Assembly: GCA_003194525.1 (NCBI GenBank)
Contig: NBIV01000166.1
Span: 62,001-126,000 of the forward strand
Direction: 5' to 3'
DNA: 64,000 bases
Source of the DNA: Gracilariopsis chorda
Taxonomy: Eukaryota; Rhodophyta; Florideophyceae; Gracilariales; Gracilariaceae
The notes beneath the pieces were generated by a model. That model made no database searches and was not told where the DNA came from. It saw only the letters and a program-made list of their open reading frames with translations. Shown piece after piece: positions 20,014 to 31,340 of the stretch (positions are counted from its first letter, which is position 1; each line of letters opens with the position of its first letter). Both the position numbers and the translations under genes were made by a program.

Positions 20014-21915
20014 CTATTCGTGTTGATTCTTGTGAATTCTTTCATCTTGATTATCATCAATTACGCTTGAAGGTAGCTCTCGTTGCGAAGGTTCTATTAC
20101 AGTTTGCTGTTGGTATGCCCCTGGAGTGATGGATATTAGAGACTCTTCTCCAGTGCTAGACGCAAAGGCGTCATCATCAGAAATCTTAACAGTATCCTCG
20201 TTGACAGCAATCGCCGCACTTCGTGAGAACTGAGGTCTGTCTGGCACCCCTCCGACTGTGGTGGCTTCCTTGTCCTCCGGTTCCACTCCGTCGAGTTCTT
20301 TTGTGGGAACGCGGACGAATCCATCGCCTTGCTCTTCGTCCTTTCCTTCGATAAGATCGTCCGTCATCTTTGCATTTGGAATAAGCACAAATACTAATGG
20401 GAAGACCAGCAGAGGGAGGATGATATGAGCTATAAGTATGGCCAACGGCAAGTTTGTAAAATCACACGGAACTGTTGTCTTGATGTTAAGCTTATCAATA
20501 AGTGCAACACCTAATGTTCTTGCAACGTTGCTCCCCAAATTCTGGTAAGAAGCGAGCAAAGCATAAACACTGGCTTCCATGCCCTTTGGACAAACCTTTG
20601 AGGTCAGCACAACGGCCGGCATGAAGTCCAATATGTAAGCAACCTGGAAAATAATAGCGTCACCTAGCATAAACGCTAGTTTGTCTGGAATTCCCAGTGC
20701 CAGGTTGTATCGTTTCACAATTGCAATGTCAAAAGCCGAAGCACCTAGCTTGACGAGGCATGTCGTCCAGAAAGCCGTGCGGAAGGACCCCTTGCTCAAG
20801 AAGCGTTGGAAGGCTGCCACACCTATACCGCCAGCAAGACTTCCAACTAGTGAAGCATACGTGACGTAGTAAGTGAACGAAAAATGTGGTCCGTTCGGTA
20901 CACATTCTTCAGAACCTGTGAACCAATAATCAAGAGCACCTGGCAATGAAACATACAACATACTACTAAGAAACATGTACATATTTGCACGACTGAGCAT
21001 GCGGGGTAACCATATCCATCCCAAAACGCAAAGTACGAAAGAAGTTGACACAGAAACGACAGATTGCACAAGGCCTGTTCCAAAAAGCGCGGACATTCCG
21101 ACTCCCAAAGCCCCCAGCGTCATTACACAAGATAATTTGAACAAATCTGGGTGCTGCCGTATCTTATCCATTCGTACATGACGCTCGTCGGGAGGTAAAC
21201 GCTCTTCCGGCAGCCATCCAGCCACGGTCGGAAAGATGACTTGTGCAGCAAATGGAAGACATACAAGCCAGATGTATCGCGGGTTGAAGTGGTCGGCCAT
21301 AGGCCCCGCAACAAGCGATCCAAAGAAAGTTCCAATCATATACAAGCCCCAAACATATGTTACAAGGTCGCTTCCGCTCTCCGGTTTGGACACCATCATC
21401 TCAGCATACTTGCCTTCACAAAGCAAGTCTACTGCAGCTAACTGCAGATTTCCCAACAAGAGCAAAAACGCCGCGACGGGGGCAAGCACATGATTAAGCT
21501 GCACGAAGCCTAAAACGGAAAACGCAATGGTTCCGCCAATTGACACGAGCACGATGTATGAGCGCTTGTGAAATCCCCAGAGCGGAACGGTATCGGATAT
21601 TAGGCCTAGTGCGGCCTTGAGTGCCCAAGGCGTTTGTGACACTGTACCGAAGGATTGATACTTATCACCTGTGACACCAAGGGATTTGAAGAAGGGTAAT
21701 TGGGCATTCATGGCAATTTGGCTGCGAGTGGGTGTGCATGAGAGCACAAGTGCGTTAGCATGAAGTTATTGGGGTGAGTGCATACATGTTTATTGGTATG
21801 GTACTTACAATATGAATCCTTTCAATGCGACATACACTGAAACGAGCATGAGAGCAAAGTGCCATCCGAAGTTTTGGACAATGCCCTTTATGAAAAGGCG
21901 TGTGGACGTTATCAT
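20014..21915 (-). CDS. Folate-biopterin transporter (FBT/BT1 family), two exons
   Basis: Exon 1 is 21809-21915, the intron 21722-21808 (87 nt, GTAAGT...CAG, branch CTAAC at 21754-21758), exon 2 20014-21721; 604 residues in all. The joined junction reads VYVALKGFIFQIAMNAQLP, the first helix expected of the family, which exon 2 alone lacks. Family features include ALGLISDTVPLWGFHKRSYI, AEMMVSKPESGSDLVTYVWG and GSLVAGPMADHFNPRYIW, with about 12 membrane helices. BT1/FBT proteins carry folates, biopterin or, in some, S-adenosylmethionine across plasma or plastid membranes. The C-terminal ~110 residues are hydrophilic, acidic and Ser-rich, probably cytosolic. It diverges from SEC13 across 669 bp. 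Confidence 0.85.
21722..21808 (-). other. Spliceosomal intron in the folate-biopterin transporter gene
   Basis: 87 nt, donor GTAAGT, acceptor CGCAG, branch-like CTAAC 32 nt before the acceptor. Removal joins two frames into a family-consistent helix. Confidence 0.85.
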
Positions 21916-22584
21916 GGTTGGTACGCATCGACTTGACAGAGCTTCAGTGTGGTTCCGCTGCAAAGCAATTTCAAGGCATTTCAAGCAGTTCGACCTGTGC
22001 GTGGAGCATGTTTTGAAGAAGAGCGCAGTGGACCCGCGTTTCGGAAGCTGTGCGTTTGGAAGAAGAAGACGTTGTTGATGGAACCATCGTGAAGTTATGT
22101 TCGTTGGTGGACACGGTGCTCGACATGTGATGCAAGCCAGTGGATGATCGCTGTTGGTCACACACATCACTTCAATTCAATGCTCCTGGCTGTGCACAAA
22201 TTACTTTAACTGTTTTATCGCAAGATAAATTTAAGTATTGCGCATATCGCATGGAGACCACCCTTCATACAGAGAAGCAGCATAGCAAATGATTGCCGCA
22301 ATCATCTTTTTGCTCAAACTCGTTCGCCAATAGCCTACTTTCGGCAAAGCTCTCCGTTTGGCTTCGCTGTCATCCGCGGCTTCAACGACCCTTACATTTT
22401 GTTTTCCTCGTCTCCCTCCGGAACTAACGCGCGCGTTTGCTATCCCCTTCAACTTGCGCTTTGAAAGAACGCAAAAGAAGCTGCTCGGAGCGTTTTTACA
22501 GCCGCCCGCAACACCGAATAACCGCAAATTGCTACAGATCAAGCCGTCTACCAAAGCTCGGCATCCCCCCCCGGTAGTCAAACC
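21916..22584. promoter_or_regulatory. Shared upstream region of the transporter and SEC13 genes
   Basis: 669 bp between divergent starts. Open frames in it on both strands have no protein-like composition. No TATA box was recognised. C/T enrichment appears towards the SEC13 start. Confidence 0.4.
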
Positions 22585-23727
22585 ATGGCTATGCCACCAC
22601 CTATGCCCCCCACCACAATGGCCGCGCCTCCCCCCTTCAACGCTATCAGTGCACCAATCGCCCACGAATCAGTAAGTTTCTGGAGCATCCTTTCCGCATC
22701 GGCGTCCAAAGTATCATCCGAACCCCCCTCTAACCCGCTTCGTTAGAACCCGCCTAAATCTGTCGTTGATACCTCACATGCAGACATGGTCCACGACGCC
22801 CAGCTCGATTTCTACGGCCGTCGCTTGGCAACTTGCTCCTCTGACCGCACCATCAAGATCTTCCAAATTGACAAGAACGGTGCACATCGTCATGAAGCCA
22901 CATTAGAAGGTCACGACGGCCCTGTATGGCAGCTTGCGTGGGCTCACCCCACCCGTCACGGACGGCCTCTGCTCGCCTCAGCCTCTCATGATGGCAGGGT
23001 CATTGTTTGGGCTGAGGATTCGCCGAGCATGTGGCGCCAGTACTATGAATACTCCTGGCATGCCTCCTCTGTCAATTCCGTCGCGTTCGCTCCTTGTGAA
23101 TACGGTCTGATCTTTGCCTGCGCTAGTTCAGATGGGTTTGTATCCATATGCTCGCGATTGCAGGATGGTACCTGGGATGAGCGGCGTGTCAGCGAATCTG
23201 TTGGCGGTCATGCTCATACCCATCCTCTTGGAGCCAATTCAGTTTCGTGGGCCCCGGCCGTTGCGCCTGGCGGACTTTGGATGCCAGAACGTGCTGCACC
23301 GCCTCCCATGCGTATCGTCACCGGTGGTTGTGATCAGATGGTCAAGGTTTGGAAATTTGACACTGACTCTAATAACTGGGTTCTCGAAGGTAAGCCTCTA
23401 AAAGGGCATCGCGAGATGGTTCGGAGCGTCGCATGGGCACCGAATATTGGTCTGCCCCGCTCCGTTATTGCTAGTGCCGGACAGGACAGGAAAGTCATTT
23501 TGTGGAGTCAGGAAGTTGAAGGAGATGGTATGTCAGACTGGGTATCGACCGAGTTAGAACCCTTCCCAACCCCTGTATGGTCTGTTAGCTGGAGCCCTTC
23601 GGGTAGTGTATTGGGCGTTGCTTATGGTGACGATCAAGTTACTTTGTGGAAAGAAGAAATGGACGGCTCATGGAAGAAGGTAACAAACGTTACTTCAAAG
23701 GGTACCACTGTGCCAGAAAGTTCATGA
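22585..23727 (+). CDS. SEC13: SEC13, COPII coat and nuclear-pore WD40 protein, two exons
   Basis: Exon 1 is 22585-22671, the intron 22672-22746 (75 nt, GTAAGT...TTAG, branch CTAAC at 22730-22734), exon 2 22747-23727; 355 residues. The splice restores VVDTSHADMVHDAQLDFYG, the conserved SEC13 start. Six WD40 blades follow, with SSDRTIKIF, GHDGPVWQLAWAHP, HASSVNSVAFAPCEYG, GGCDQMVKVWKF, GHREMVRSVAWAPNIG and PVWSVSWSPSGSVLGVAYGD. SEC13 pairs with SEC31 in the outer COPII cage for ER export and is also part of the Nup84/Nup107 pore complex; some algae and yeasts also use it in the SEA/GATOR complex. The Pro/Met-rich N-terminus from exon 1 is an extension over yeast SEC13. Confidence 0.95.
22672..22746 (+). 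other. Spliceosomal intron in SEC13
   Basis: 75 nt, donor GTAAGT, acceptor TTAG. CTAAC lies 12 nt before the acceptor AG. A second AG at 22782 would break the frame, so 22746 is preferred. Confidence 0.85.
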
Positions 23728-26700
23728 TCAACTTGAATCCGTTTCCACAGTTGTAATTACCGTCGAGTCACTTCACATTCTGGGACGCCTGTCGTAGCTG
23801 AACACGTTCCTTGAGCCAACTCGTCGCCAATATCAGTGAAGAACTGGGTTTTTGGCTGAACAAAGCTCAAGGAAAGGATTTGTCGACGTCAACATATATC
23901 CCACTAATTTACCATCATTTACTATCAATCACGAGCTACAAAAAAGTCCCCTCCTATGTGCCAAGTAAAATGCTACCGTGCGAGCGAGTGCTGATAACAA
24001 GATTGCAACATGCTCACGAGGCAGTTTGCGCATCCGTGTTAGCTTATCGCGCATGCATTCTGATGACGCACTGGACACCACGAGTTTGCTAGCAACAAAT
24101 GAACGGTAAATCACAGTCGTCCCGTGCGTTGTACATATCAGTACGGACACCGACCGTTGAGCAATTTGCCACTCTTGACTTGAGCGTTGATGTGTTTGTT
24201 GAAATCGGAACGCCGATGTATCCGCTCAACGCAGACCTATTATCTACTCAAGATGACAGCTTTTGTCTTGTAGTGGCATAAGATCTGCAACAATTGAGCT
24301 CCCTTCTGAATACAGCTTTGTATCAACAGGGACAGACGGGTTTGCTAGCTGAACAAAAGAGAGGGGTTTTTTGTTCTTCTCGAGGAAATGGTTATCTCTT
24401 TACCCCGCTTCCGCATCTCCGCGAAGCGCTCCCTTCCATATCTCTAAGAAAAGAATCAGCTTGGCACAATATCTTCTCTGTAAGGCTGCCACCCGCACCC
24501 CGAATTTCATGGTTCGAGCAGCCGTCACATTTCTTACTTTCAAGGACTTCCAAGGACACCGATTATCCTTCATCACATACCGCACTTGTGCTCTGGCTTG
24601 GGTTACTAGCAAATTCCTGTAAGGCCTCTCCGCTGGAATGTTAACCCTTCATATAACTGGTGCACTTTGTTCTCCACCTTGACCCATTTCACAAAAGCAG
24701 AACCAAAACGTACCCACGGAGACAAGCTTGCTCAAAAAAAAAAAAACAGCTGTAAACGTGGGCGTCCCCAAGCGCGATGAGTCTACGGTTGGACGAACTG
24801 ACATTATGTTCGATGTCTTACCACGATTGAATCAGTTGGAACAAACGAAGTGCGGCATTGTATATTGGCGGACAACGTTCCGGAAACGAACTGGAAACTG
24901 CGCCTCCCAGGCCCTGCAAAGAGAATCTTCCTCTTTCCATCCGCATCCACACGAAGCATGGTTGTATGGTGTAGAATAAGTTGTACGACGAGTGTGTGTC
25001 CAATCCGCATAGACATTTCTGCAGTTGTGTCCTCAAGCGGTGATAAACAGGTCTCGGCAGCAGATCGAGAACCGCGTTGACCTCCAGCAAGGGATAATTA
25101 ATCATTATACTAGCTCGAGAACAGCTTTGTGATATACGTGGTTCAGTTACCATCGCGGAGCAGGTTACTCGTTGAAAGAGACAAGAACGATTTGTTTCGT
25201 CCAACGAGTCGAGTAACGACGCAGTTATGCCGCCAGGGACATCATCAAACTTGGAGACACTCCATATGCTGGGGAGGAAACGAGCGCTTCATATACAAGG
25301 GCGTACCCGTGCCAGTGTCATTCTTAAGAGCTTCATGAAGGACTATAGTACGGGGGTGAGCTTTCCCAGGAGACTTTCACGTACTTGAAAAGTTTGCAAA
25401 GGATCAGTGTAAGACTTGTAGCTTACCAATTCAGTTCTTGAGTTTTCCACGACAGAGCGGAGCAGTCAACTATGATGTTTCCGGCAACAAAGGCTCGTGA
25501 CACATCGCAGATACCAAGCGTATAAAAAAAAAGATCGATCAGATCAGTCCATGTTGTCTGAGAGAGTATTATAGGGTTCCAGAAGCAGGAAACTTCTCTC
25601 CCCGAGAATAGTACCACCTGAAGTGGACTTCGTTATGGTTTAAGATAAACTTTACTGCTTGCGAGAAACAGACGCAGAGCAAACCCGAGTCCAGCAGAAG
25701 AAGACCTGCATTGTTGGTTCATACGTGTACCACTAAAATCTTCGAATCAAGCCTTCAAAATTGCCACTATGCTAAAGGATTGAGGGTTCTCTTCGTCATT
25801 GGTAGTGACAAGTCCCTATCCTACGCTCGGCAACTCGTGCAGTCGGCAACAGCAAGCGCAAGCTATCGACTCCATAATAGTGCTGTGGTCTTTATAGTTA
25901 TTCCCAATTATCATCACATGATGTTGGAGAGCCCCTTCTCTGACCACGCTTAAGTTACGCCAAAGCCTTGGTTATCGAATCGATTCGTTTGATGTACGAA
26001 CCTGCGCGAGACGTGATGCTTGTCGTTACCACTCGTTCCTTGTCCTGTGCCTCTCCACGTATTCTGAATCGTTGACGTTTGCGAGTAGTACTCACTGGCA
26101 ACCTAGTTCGTACGGAACGGCTTGTTCTACATCTTGTCCGGGCCCACGCAGCTCATCGAAGTCATCACCACATGTCGATACGATATACACACATCAACCT
26201 CCTGTGCCGCGTAGACTTCCCTATTTCTCACCAACCAACTTTTCATTCCAAGTCTACACACTCGATTCTTTTCTCTTCTCTACAGCGTTCATCAATCCGT
26301 TTCACGTGGGGTCACAGCTCTGTGGTACGGATGGCAAAATGGAGCAATTACTCAGCTGTTCCGTGTGGTGATGCCGTCACAGTAAACTTCGTCAGAAGTG
26401 TTGCACCAGTTGCAAAGCTGCCTTCTGACCATAACAGTTAGACAAGGAGGTAGCAAAACGTAAGCTTGTGATCTACGTTAGAACCCCATATTTCTCAATA
26501 TCATTCTAGGAGTCCACCAGGTTCAGCACCCCAACAATAGACATGGATACACGACTACGCGCAGCCAAAACGAAGGATGTGATTGATACACATAAACCAG
26601 CACAGCCCCTGTGCTCCTCTGAAGATGCAGATCAAGCGTGGACAAGAAAAGATGGCGGCACCAACATTATACGTATACACGGGTACACGCGCGCATCCGC

Positions 26701-27426
26701 ACTGCCTGCTGCTTTGAGCACCTCTCTTATCCAAATAGGAGAGCGTCACAACGTGGCCCGTGAAACGGTAGCAGGGATAACAATTTGACCTTTCCCAGGA
26801 ACAGGAAACATGGTCAACTTCAACAAAGGTCACCATTTGATTGTGTTGTACATCGAATACTTTCTTACTTCCAAATGACGTTAAAACCAAAAGTCCATAA
26901 CGGGACTTGCACCCTTCATAACACTTGCGAAGCCGAGCTGGTTTTCGATAGCACCAACCACACGTGCGCGAGAAACATTCTTCTAACATTGCCTTGGATA
27001 GTTGCAATACGCCTTAAACCAATTACTAACAACGATGACACAGCAACAATGATATTACTCTCGTAATGAAACACAGTTCAGAGCTTCGGTTCTCCTGGTA
27101 TCAAGTTTACTGGTTGTCTCTTAAGCATGCCGCCGCTTTCGTTACGAATGGGCGAATGCTTGTTCCCTTCCAAATCAGGCTCCTTTATGATACACGCCCA
27201 AATTGCTGGGCTCCCCTCAATCTCGAATCACTCTCTTGCTGGTCATTGAAAGCAGATAAGGCCATTGTTGACCGGAAAGAGGTAGTGTACATTACGAAGA
27301 ATAGACCGTAGCTGTTCAGAAAGGTTTTACACGAACAAAAACCCCGACAACAAGTCCTTCACATCCGACACTTGAACTGGTAAGAGTGATACATGCACTG
27401 CCGATAGAAGACGGCTCAAGCGAGCG
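23728..27426. other. Gene-free region
   Basis: About 3.7 kb with no gene I can support. Frames are short and unlike proteins. A TAACCCTT motif lies at 24642 and an A run at 24735. No recognisable repeat copies were found, although the texture (short broken frames, balanced composition) resembles the decayed-element regions on either side of the gene clusters. Confidence 0.5.
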
Positions 27427-27433
27427 TATAAAA
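27427..27433 (+). promoter_or_regulatory. TATA box of lysine-rich gene 1
   Basis: TATAAAA lies 127 bp before the ATG at 27560. The paralogous gene at 35502 has the same heptamer 160 bp upstream. Confidence 0.6.
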
Positions 27434-27559
27434 GGCCACGACTCGGGATGTCTGGTAACTTTTTGTTCAAGCCACGACTACTACATTTCTTTAAGCCCAC
27501 AGACCCCGTCAGCCTTCATTCATCTTTAAGACAAGTTTCATTCCCCTTTTCAATCAGCA

Positions 27560-27862
27560 ATGGACCACTATAAGGAGGCGATATACGATATCGACCAAGC
27601 GTCCAAAGACGCTCGCGAGAAGAAGCGAAAGGAAAAGAAGCATGAGAAGAATAATGGCCTTCTCACTGGATCGAAACAGGACAAACGTCGAATCAACAAT
27701 AACATCTCTGACCACGCAGCTCGAGCCGCCAAAGCAGAAAAGGAAAAGCGCCTTATCGAGAAAATCAAGGAGAAGCGGCTCAAAAAGAACGAGTTGGAAT
27801 ACAACCTCAAGAAGAAAAAGCAAGGATCGTCATCCTCCGCTTTTCCTAGCAGCTTCTTCTAG
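27560..27862 (+). CDS. Small lysine-rich protein 1, paralogue of the 35.5 kb gene
   Basis: A 100-residue, very basic and charged protein (22 Lys) with no cysteine, signal peptide or membrane span; probably mostly helical (long Lys/Glu/Arg heptads at 15-30 and 55-90) with a Ser/Phe tail. It shares a layout with the 109-residue protein at 35502: MD start, D-x-AR-x-KK, a KQ-x4-x-N-x3-D-x-A-x-RA core near residues 38-58, L-x3-I-x3-RL, then a Ser-rich end. A TATA box upstream and an open frame free of repeats argue for a real gene. Function unknown; the size and charge recall SERF/4F5-type or nucleic-acid-binding proteins, but no signature is present. It stands alone in a gene desert. Confidence 0.6.
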   Translation: MDHYKEAIYDIDQASKDAREKKRKEKKHEKNNGLLTGSKQDKRRINNNISDHAARAAKAEKEKRLIEKIKEKRLKKNELEYNLKKKKQGSSSSAFPSSFF

Positions 27863-29000
27863 CTGTGCGCTGGAATTGTTTTCAGCGGAATTCTTCCAGC
27901 ACTGTGACGATAAAACTGTCGTTCCTAATTGTACTCACATTCACGTTGTATCGGATACTTCTCTCTTGATTTCACTCATAATCATACGCCTCCCATCCGA
28001 GTGAGCGCACTCTGGTGCGGTGTAACTGTGCATCTAAAGTAACTATGAGAAATTAAACATTGACTGTCTCTTGAGTTTGTTCTGTGTACTTTTCGCTCCG
28101 CCCATGACTCTCTCCCTATAACTTTGTCCCTTCGAAACGAGCGAAGAGCATGGCGAGGGATAGGGTTTTTACGTGCACTGCCCCAAAACGAGCAAATTAG
28201 CACTAAGACAATATTTTTTGCACACCCTGGGCCGTAATAAGCGCGGCGCGGTGCCAACGAATCCCAACAATTAAGAGCGACATTGTTGCGATTGAAAACT
28301 GACCGCCCCCGTCGTGTATAGTCGCCAACTTAGTATTGGGATACACAATAAGGTTACACGACTATCGACGATAGTTCTGCAAACAATTTCGCGACGCGCT
28401 TGAGTCGCGACAAGACCTGCTTACGTCGACAGAGTGGTCTCAGTTACAGCACACAGACTGGCACTGGGAAAGCTGTCGTCCTGTGTGGCGCAAATGCAAA
28501 ATGAACTGCGGCGTTTCCGGTCATGTTGATCTAACAGACGACCCCGTTGCCTCCATCAGCATCACTTTTTGCCTTTTGCAACAACATTAGCTGAGATGTG
28601 CACTTGTAAACACGCACAGCATCATCAAACACCGTCGTGTTTTTGATGCTCTAGAAAAAAGTACGCTTGCGATGGTACGAAACAACGCGACATGAGTGGA
28701 GACCCGTCATCGTTCACGTTTGACTGGAGGAGACGAAGCAAGCCATACGCACCGTATCACGTTTGCGCATGGATGTGGAACCAGTTGCAGCCATAGACTT
28801 ATCCTGACAACTACCTATCCCCTCTGGCGCCCTCTCGAGACATCCCTCCTCCGCGCGAAGAATTGGAAGAGGTTTGGGTATGGCGTGTTTGCCACTCGCT
28901 AACGTACAAGCTGAGGCTGTCGAGAAAGCTGAAGAAAATCAATGACGTCCGCGAGATATTTCAATTGGATCTTCTCTCCGGTTAATCCAACGAGTGCGCA

Positions 29001-29100
29001 CGTGTGTGTTTATGAGCTCGTGTCCTTAATTCCAGGACTCTGGTACGGGTCACCCTGGTAGTGTGAAAAGAACCCCCTCGCTATCCATATAACCCAACAA
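29001..29100 (-). repeat. SINE-like repeat, copy 1
   Basis: Matches the 30.6 kb copy over about 100 bp with moderate divergence: GTGTGTTTATGAGCTCGTGT, then TAATTCCA-GACT, GGTA-GGGT, and AGAACCCC-CTC further on. On the minus strand the element would end in (CA)n. This is the most diverged of four copies. Confidence 0.6.
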
Positions 29101-30617
29101 GTGTATCTCACGAATATTCGGACGGCAGTTGAAGGGTTACCAAAGCTAAAGCGGGGTGGGGGGAGGATTTAATTTCGGTGACGTAATAGATACACTGTTC
29201 AACCCAAACCACGCGCATGTACACCCACGCTTTTTAGTCCAATTCACCTCTCCACCATGAAAAGAGACAGCATATTAGCAGTAGGCCTGCAGTCTTCTCA
29301 CAAATCTACAGCGGAAGAGGAGTTAGCCGAATAAGATATATGCTTCTTCTCGCTGAGAAGGACAAAGTACCAAATGGTAGCGGACCGCCACCCCTACGGC
29401 ATGTAACTATTGAAGGCGACGTCACACTGTTTGGCATACTTGTGATCTATACCAACAAGGATAGCCAATGCGCCATTTTGCCACGCCGCTGAAAACACAA
29501 GCTAGCTGTCATTCTCATAAGGCTATTTGTGAGCATGTGTCGAGAGCGCTAATCCGTCTAGATACTGGGGGAAAGCTTTAAGAGAGCTAACGCACTGCGC
29601 CCGGTTAACGTAACACTACCCTTCTGCGTACAAACCTTCACCTGCTGTCCCTGTCAATATATCGATTGTTTCGTATATAATCGTTTAGACATGTATGTGT
29701 GCAGATGTGTTGGCGGCGAGAATACTTTGTGTGCTTACGTTCATCGGATGACTTCATGTTGTTGGCGTGTGCTTTACATATGACAATGCTCTTTCTTTCT
29801 CTCTTTCTCTCTCTTTCTCTTGTGAAAACAATGCTCTTCAAGGCAAGTTGTGCCAAAGCCCTTCTTCTTGTACGATTCTCCGTCAAATCTGATCCCGTTC
29901 TGCTCGTGTACTCCTTACTTCCTCTCAAACTGTCGACTGGTCGCATCAGCCAGAGCTCACCAATGCGTGTATGTGTTAATGGACGGCGTGTGCTACAAGA
30001 TTTCAAAAACGCGGTTGCGGTTCTTGCCATTATGTCTTGTACACACGTTGTCAAAATTACTTCGAGTCAGCAAGAGTGGAGCGTTAAGTCTGAACCTCGA
30101 AGAGAAATAAGCCAACGCACGTCAGAGGTCTTGCGCAGTGTGACATGTACAGCAAAGGATTATCTACCAGGAGGAGAGTAACACTGGTTAACTTAGAAAG
30201 ACGCATCTCATGTGCTTTTATTTCTGTCACGACAGCTAACCTTAGCCTTACAGGCCAAAGCTACTTGTGCTGACAACAAACGTTGGTATGGGTTTCGATG
30301 CCGCTTCGAAGGGTATCTTATGAAGATTGGGAGGGTTAGCCTTCAATCGATATCAAGGTTACAGGAGTGACGGTTAACACCTCGTAGCCCTTAACAAATT
30401 ACTGTTCGTGGCCTTCTACCCTTTGTCCAACGATAGCCGGCAGCAACAGTGAACCTAACCATCGGCCCCCGTGTATTCTAGTTCAGGTGAAATTTTGTTA
30501 CGTCTGATCACCTATAAGATATTTATGTGAGGTACCGAAGGGTACGTACAAATGCATACCGCAAGGCTAAGGCACGTCTTAATCCAGGAAGAGGGTTTTG
30601 CTAGCATCAATCTCCAG

Positions 30618-30720
30618 TTTGTATGTGTGTGTGTGTGTTTATATGAGCTCGTGTCTCTAATTCCAAGACTACGGTAGGGGTTCATTGAGAAGAACCCCTC
30701 TCTCTCTAGATAAACCAACA
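30618..30720 (-). repeat. SINE-like repeat, copy 2
   Basis: A (GT)n run, then TTATATGAGCTCGTGTCTCT, AATTCCAAGACTACGGTAGG, GGTT and AGAACCCCTCTCTCTCTAGA. It shares the core with the copies at 29.0, 52.0 and 52.8 kb. The simple (CA)n end on the minus strand is typical of a retroposon 3' end. No clear Pol III A/B boxes were seen. Confidence 0.7.
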
Positions 30721-30762
30721 GCTTTTCCAGTCATGTCCTTACTATTGATCCGGCCTCAGAAC

Positions 30763-31340
30763 CCCACCTCTCTCGGAGAGGTGGGAGCTCTCGACGCCGG
30801 GATGCCTCTCTTCGGCGGCATCTAAGAACGAAATGGTCTACACTATTAAGTATGTTGAGCCCACATCCGAGCGGGCGGAAACATTTCCTGTTGTGTAGAA
30901 ACGTAGAGACTGGATGTAGCGTCGGAACGTGGCCGGGAAAATGTTTGTGACAGGGCAGTATGCGCCCTCCTTAGAGTCAATACGTTTGACAGTGACTCCG
31001 GGACTTCGCTTACTGGCTCTACGCTAGTAAGACGGACGCGAGTTCTCTGCTTCACTTCCAGCTCCTGTTTGATTAGTTTTGAGATCCACGGCAGTCGGTC
31101 CTAGCCCAACGGCGCGCAGAGTGGATGTCTTCTTTCCCAGGAGGAAAGCCAAAGAAAGAAAGGGCACGTCTACCTGGTTGATCCCTCCCCTTCGGGTCAA
31201 CCAGGGTTGCCTTTATTGCGATTTCCCTGCGTTCTCACTGTCTCCCTCTGCGAGGAGACAGTGACAGTGAGATCTCAGTACTGTTATGCTTCTGTCTCTG
31301 TCGACTGAGCGCGCTAGAGTGACATAGTGACAAAGTCACA
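30763..31340. other. Cluster of strong hairpins
   Basis: Inverted repeats: 30763-30785 (CCCACCTCTC/GAGAGGTGGG, 3-nt loop), 30801-30822 (GATGCC/GGCATC), 31173-31205 (CCTGGTTGA/TCAACCAGG) and 31235-31264 (TCACTGTCTCC/GGAGACAGTGA, 8-nt loop), plus a short GTGAC/GTCAC near 31328. No open frame accounts for them. The region could be a structured RNA or part of an unrecognised mobile element. Confidence 0.5.

Noticed and set aside
27560-27862. Assignment of the lysine-rich protein to SERF/4F5
   Set aside because: Similar size and charge only; the SERF N-terminal signature is absent.
31173-31205. Resemblance to the 18S rRNA 5' end (CTGGTTGATCC)
   Set aside because: Similarity stops after about 12 bases and the stretch is one arm of a hairpin; no rRNA follows.
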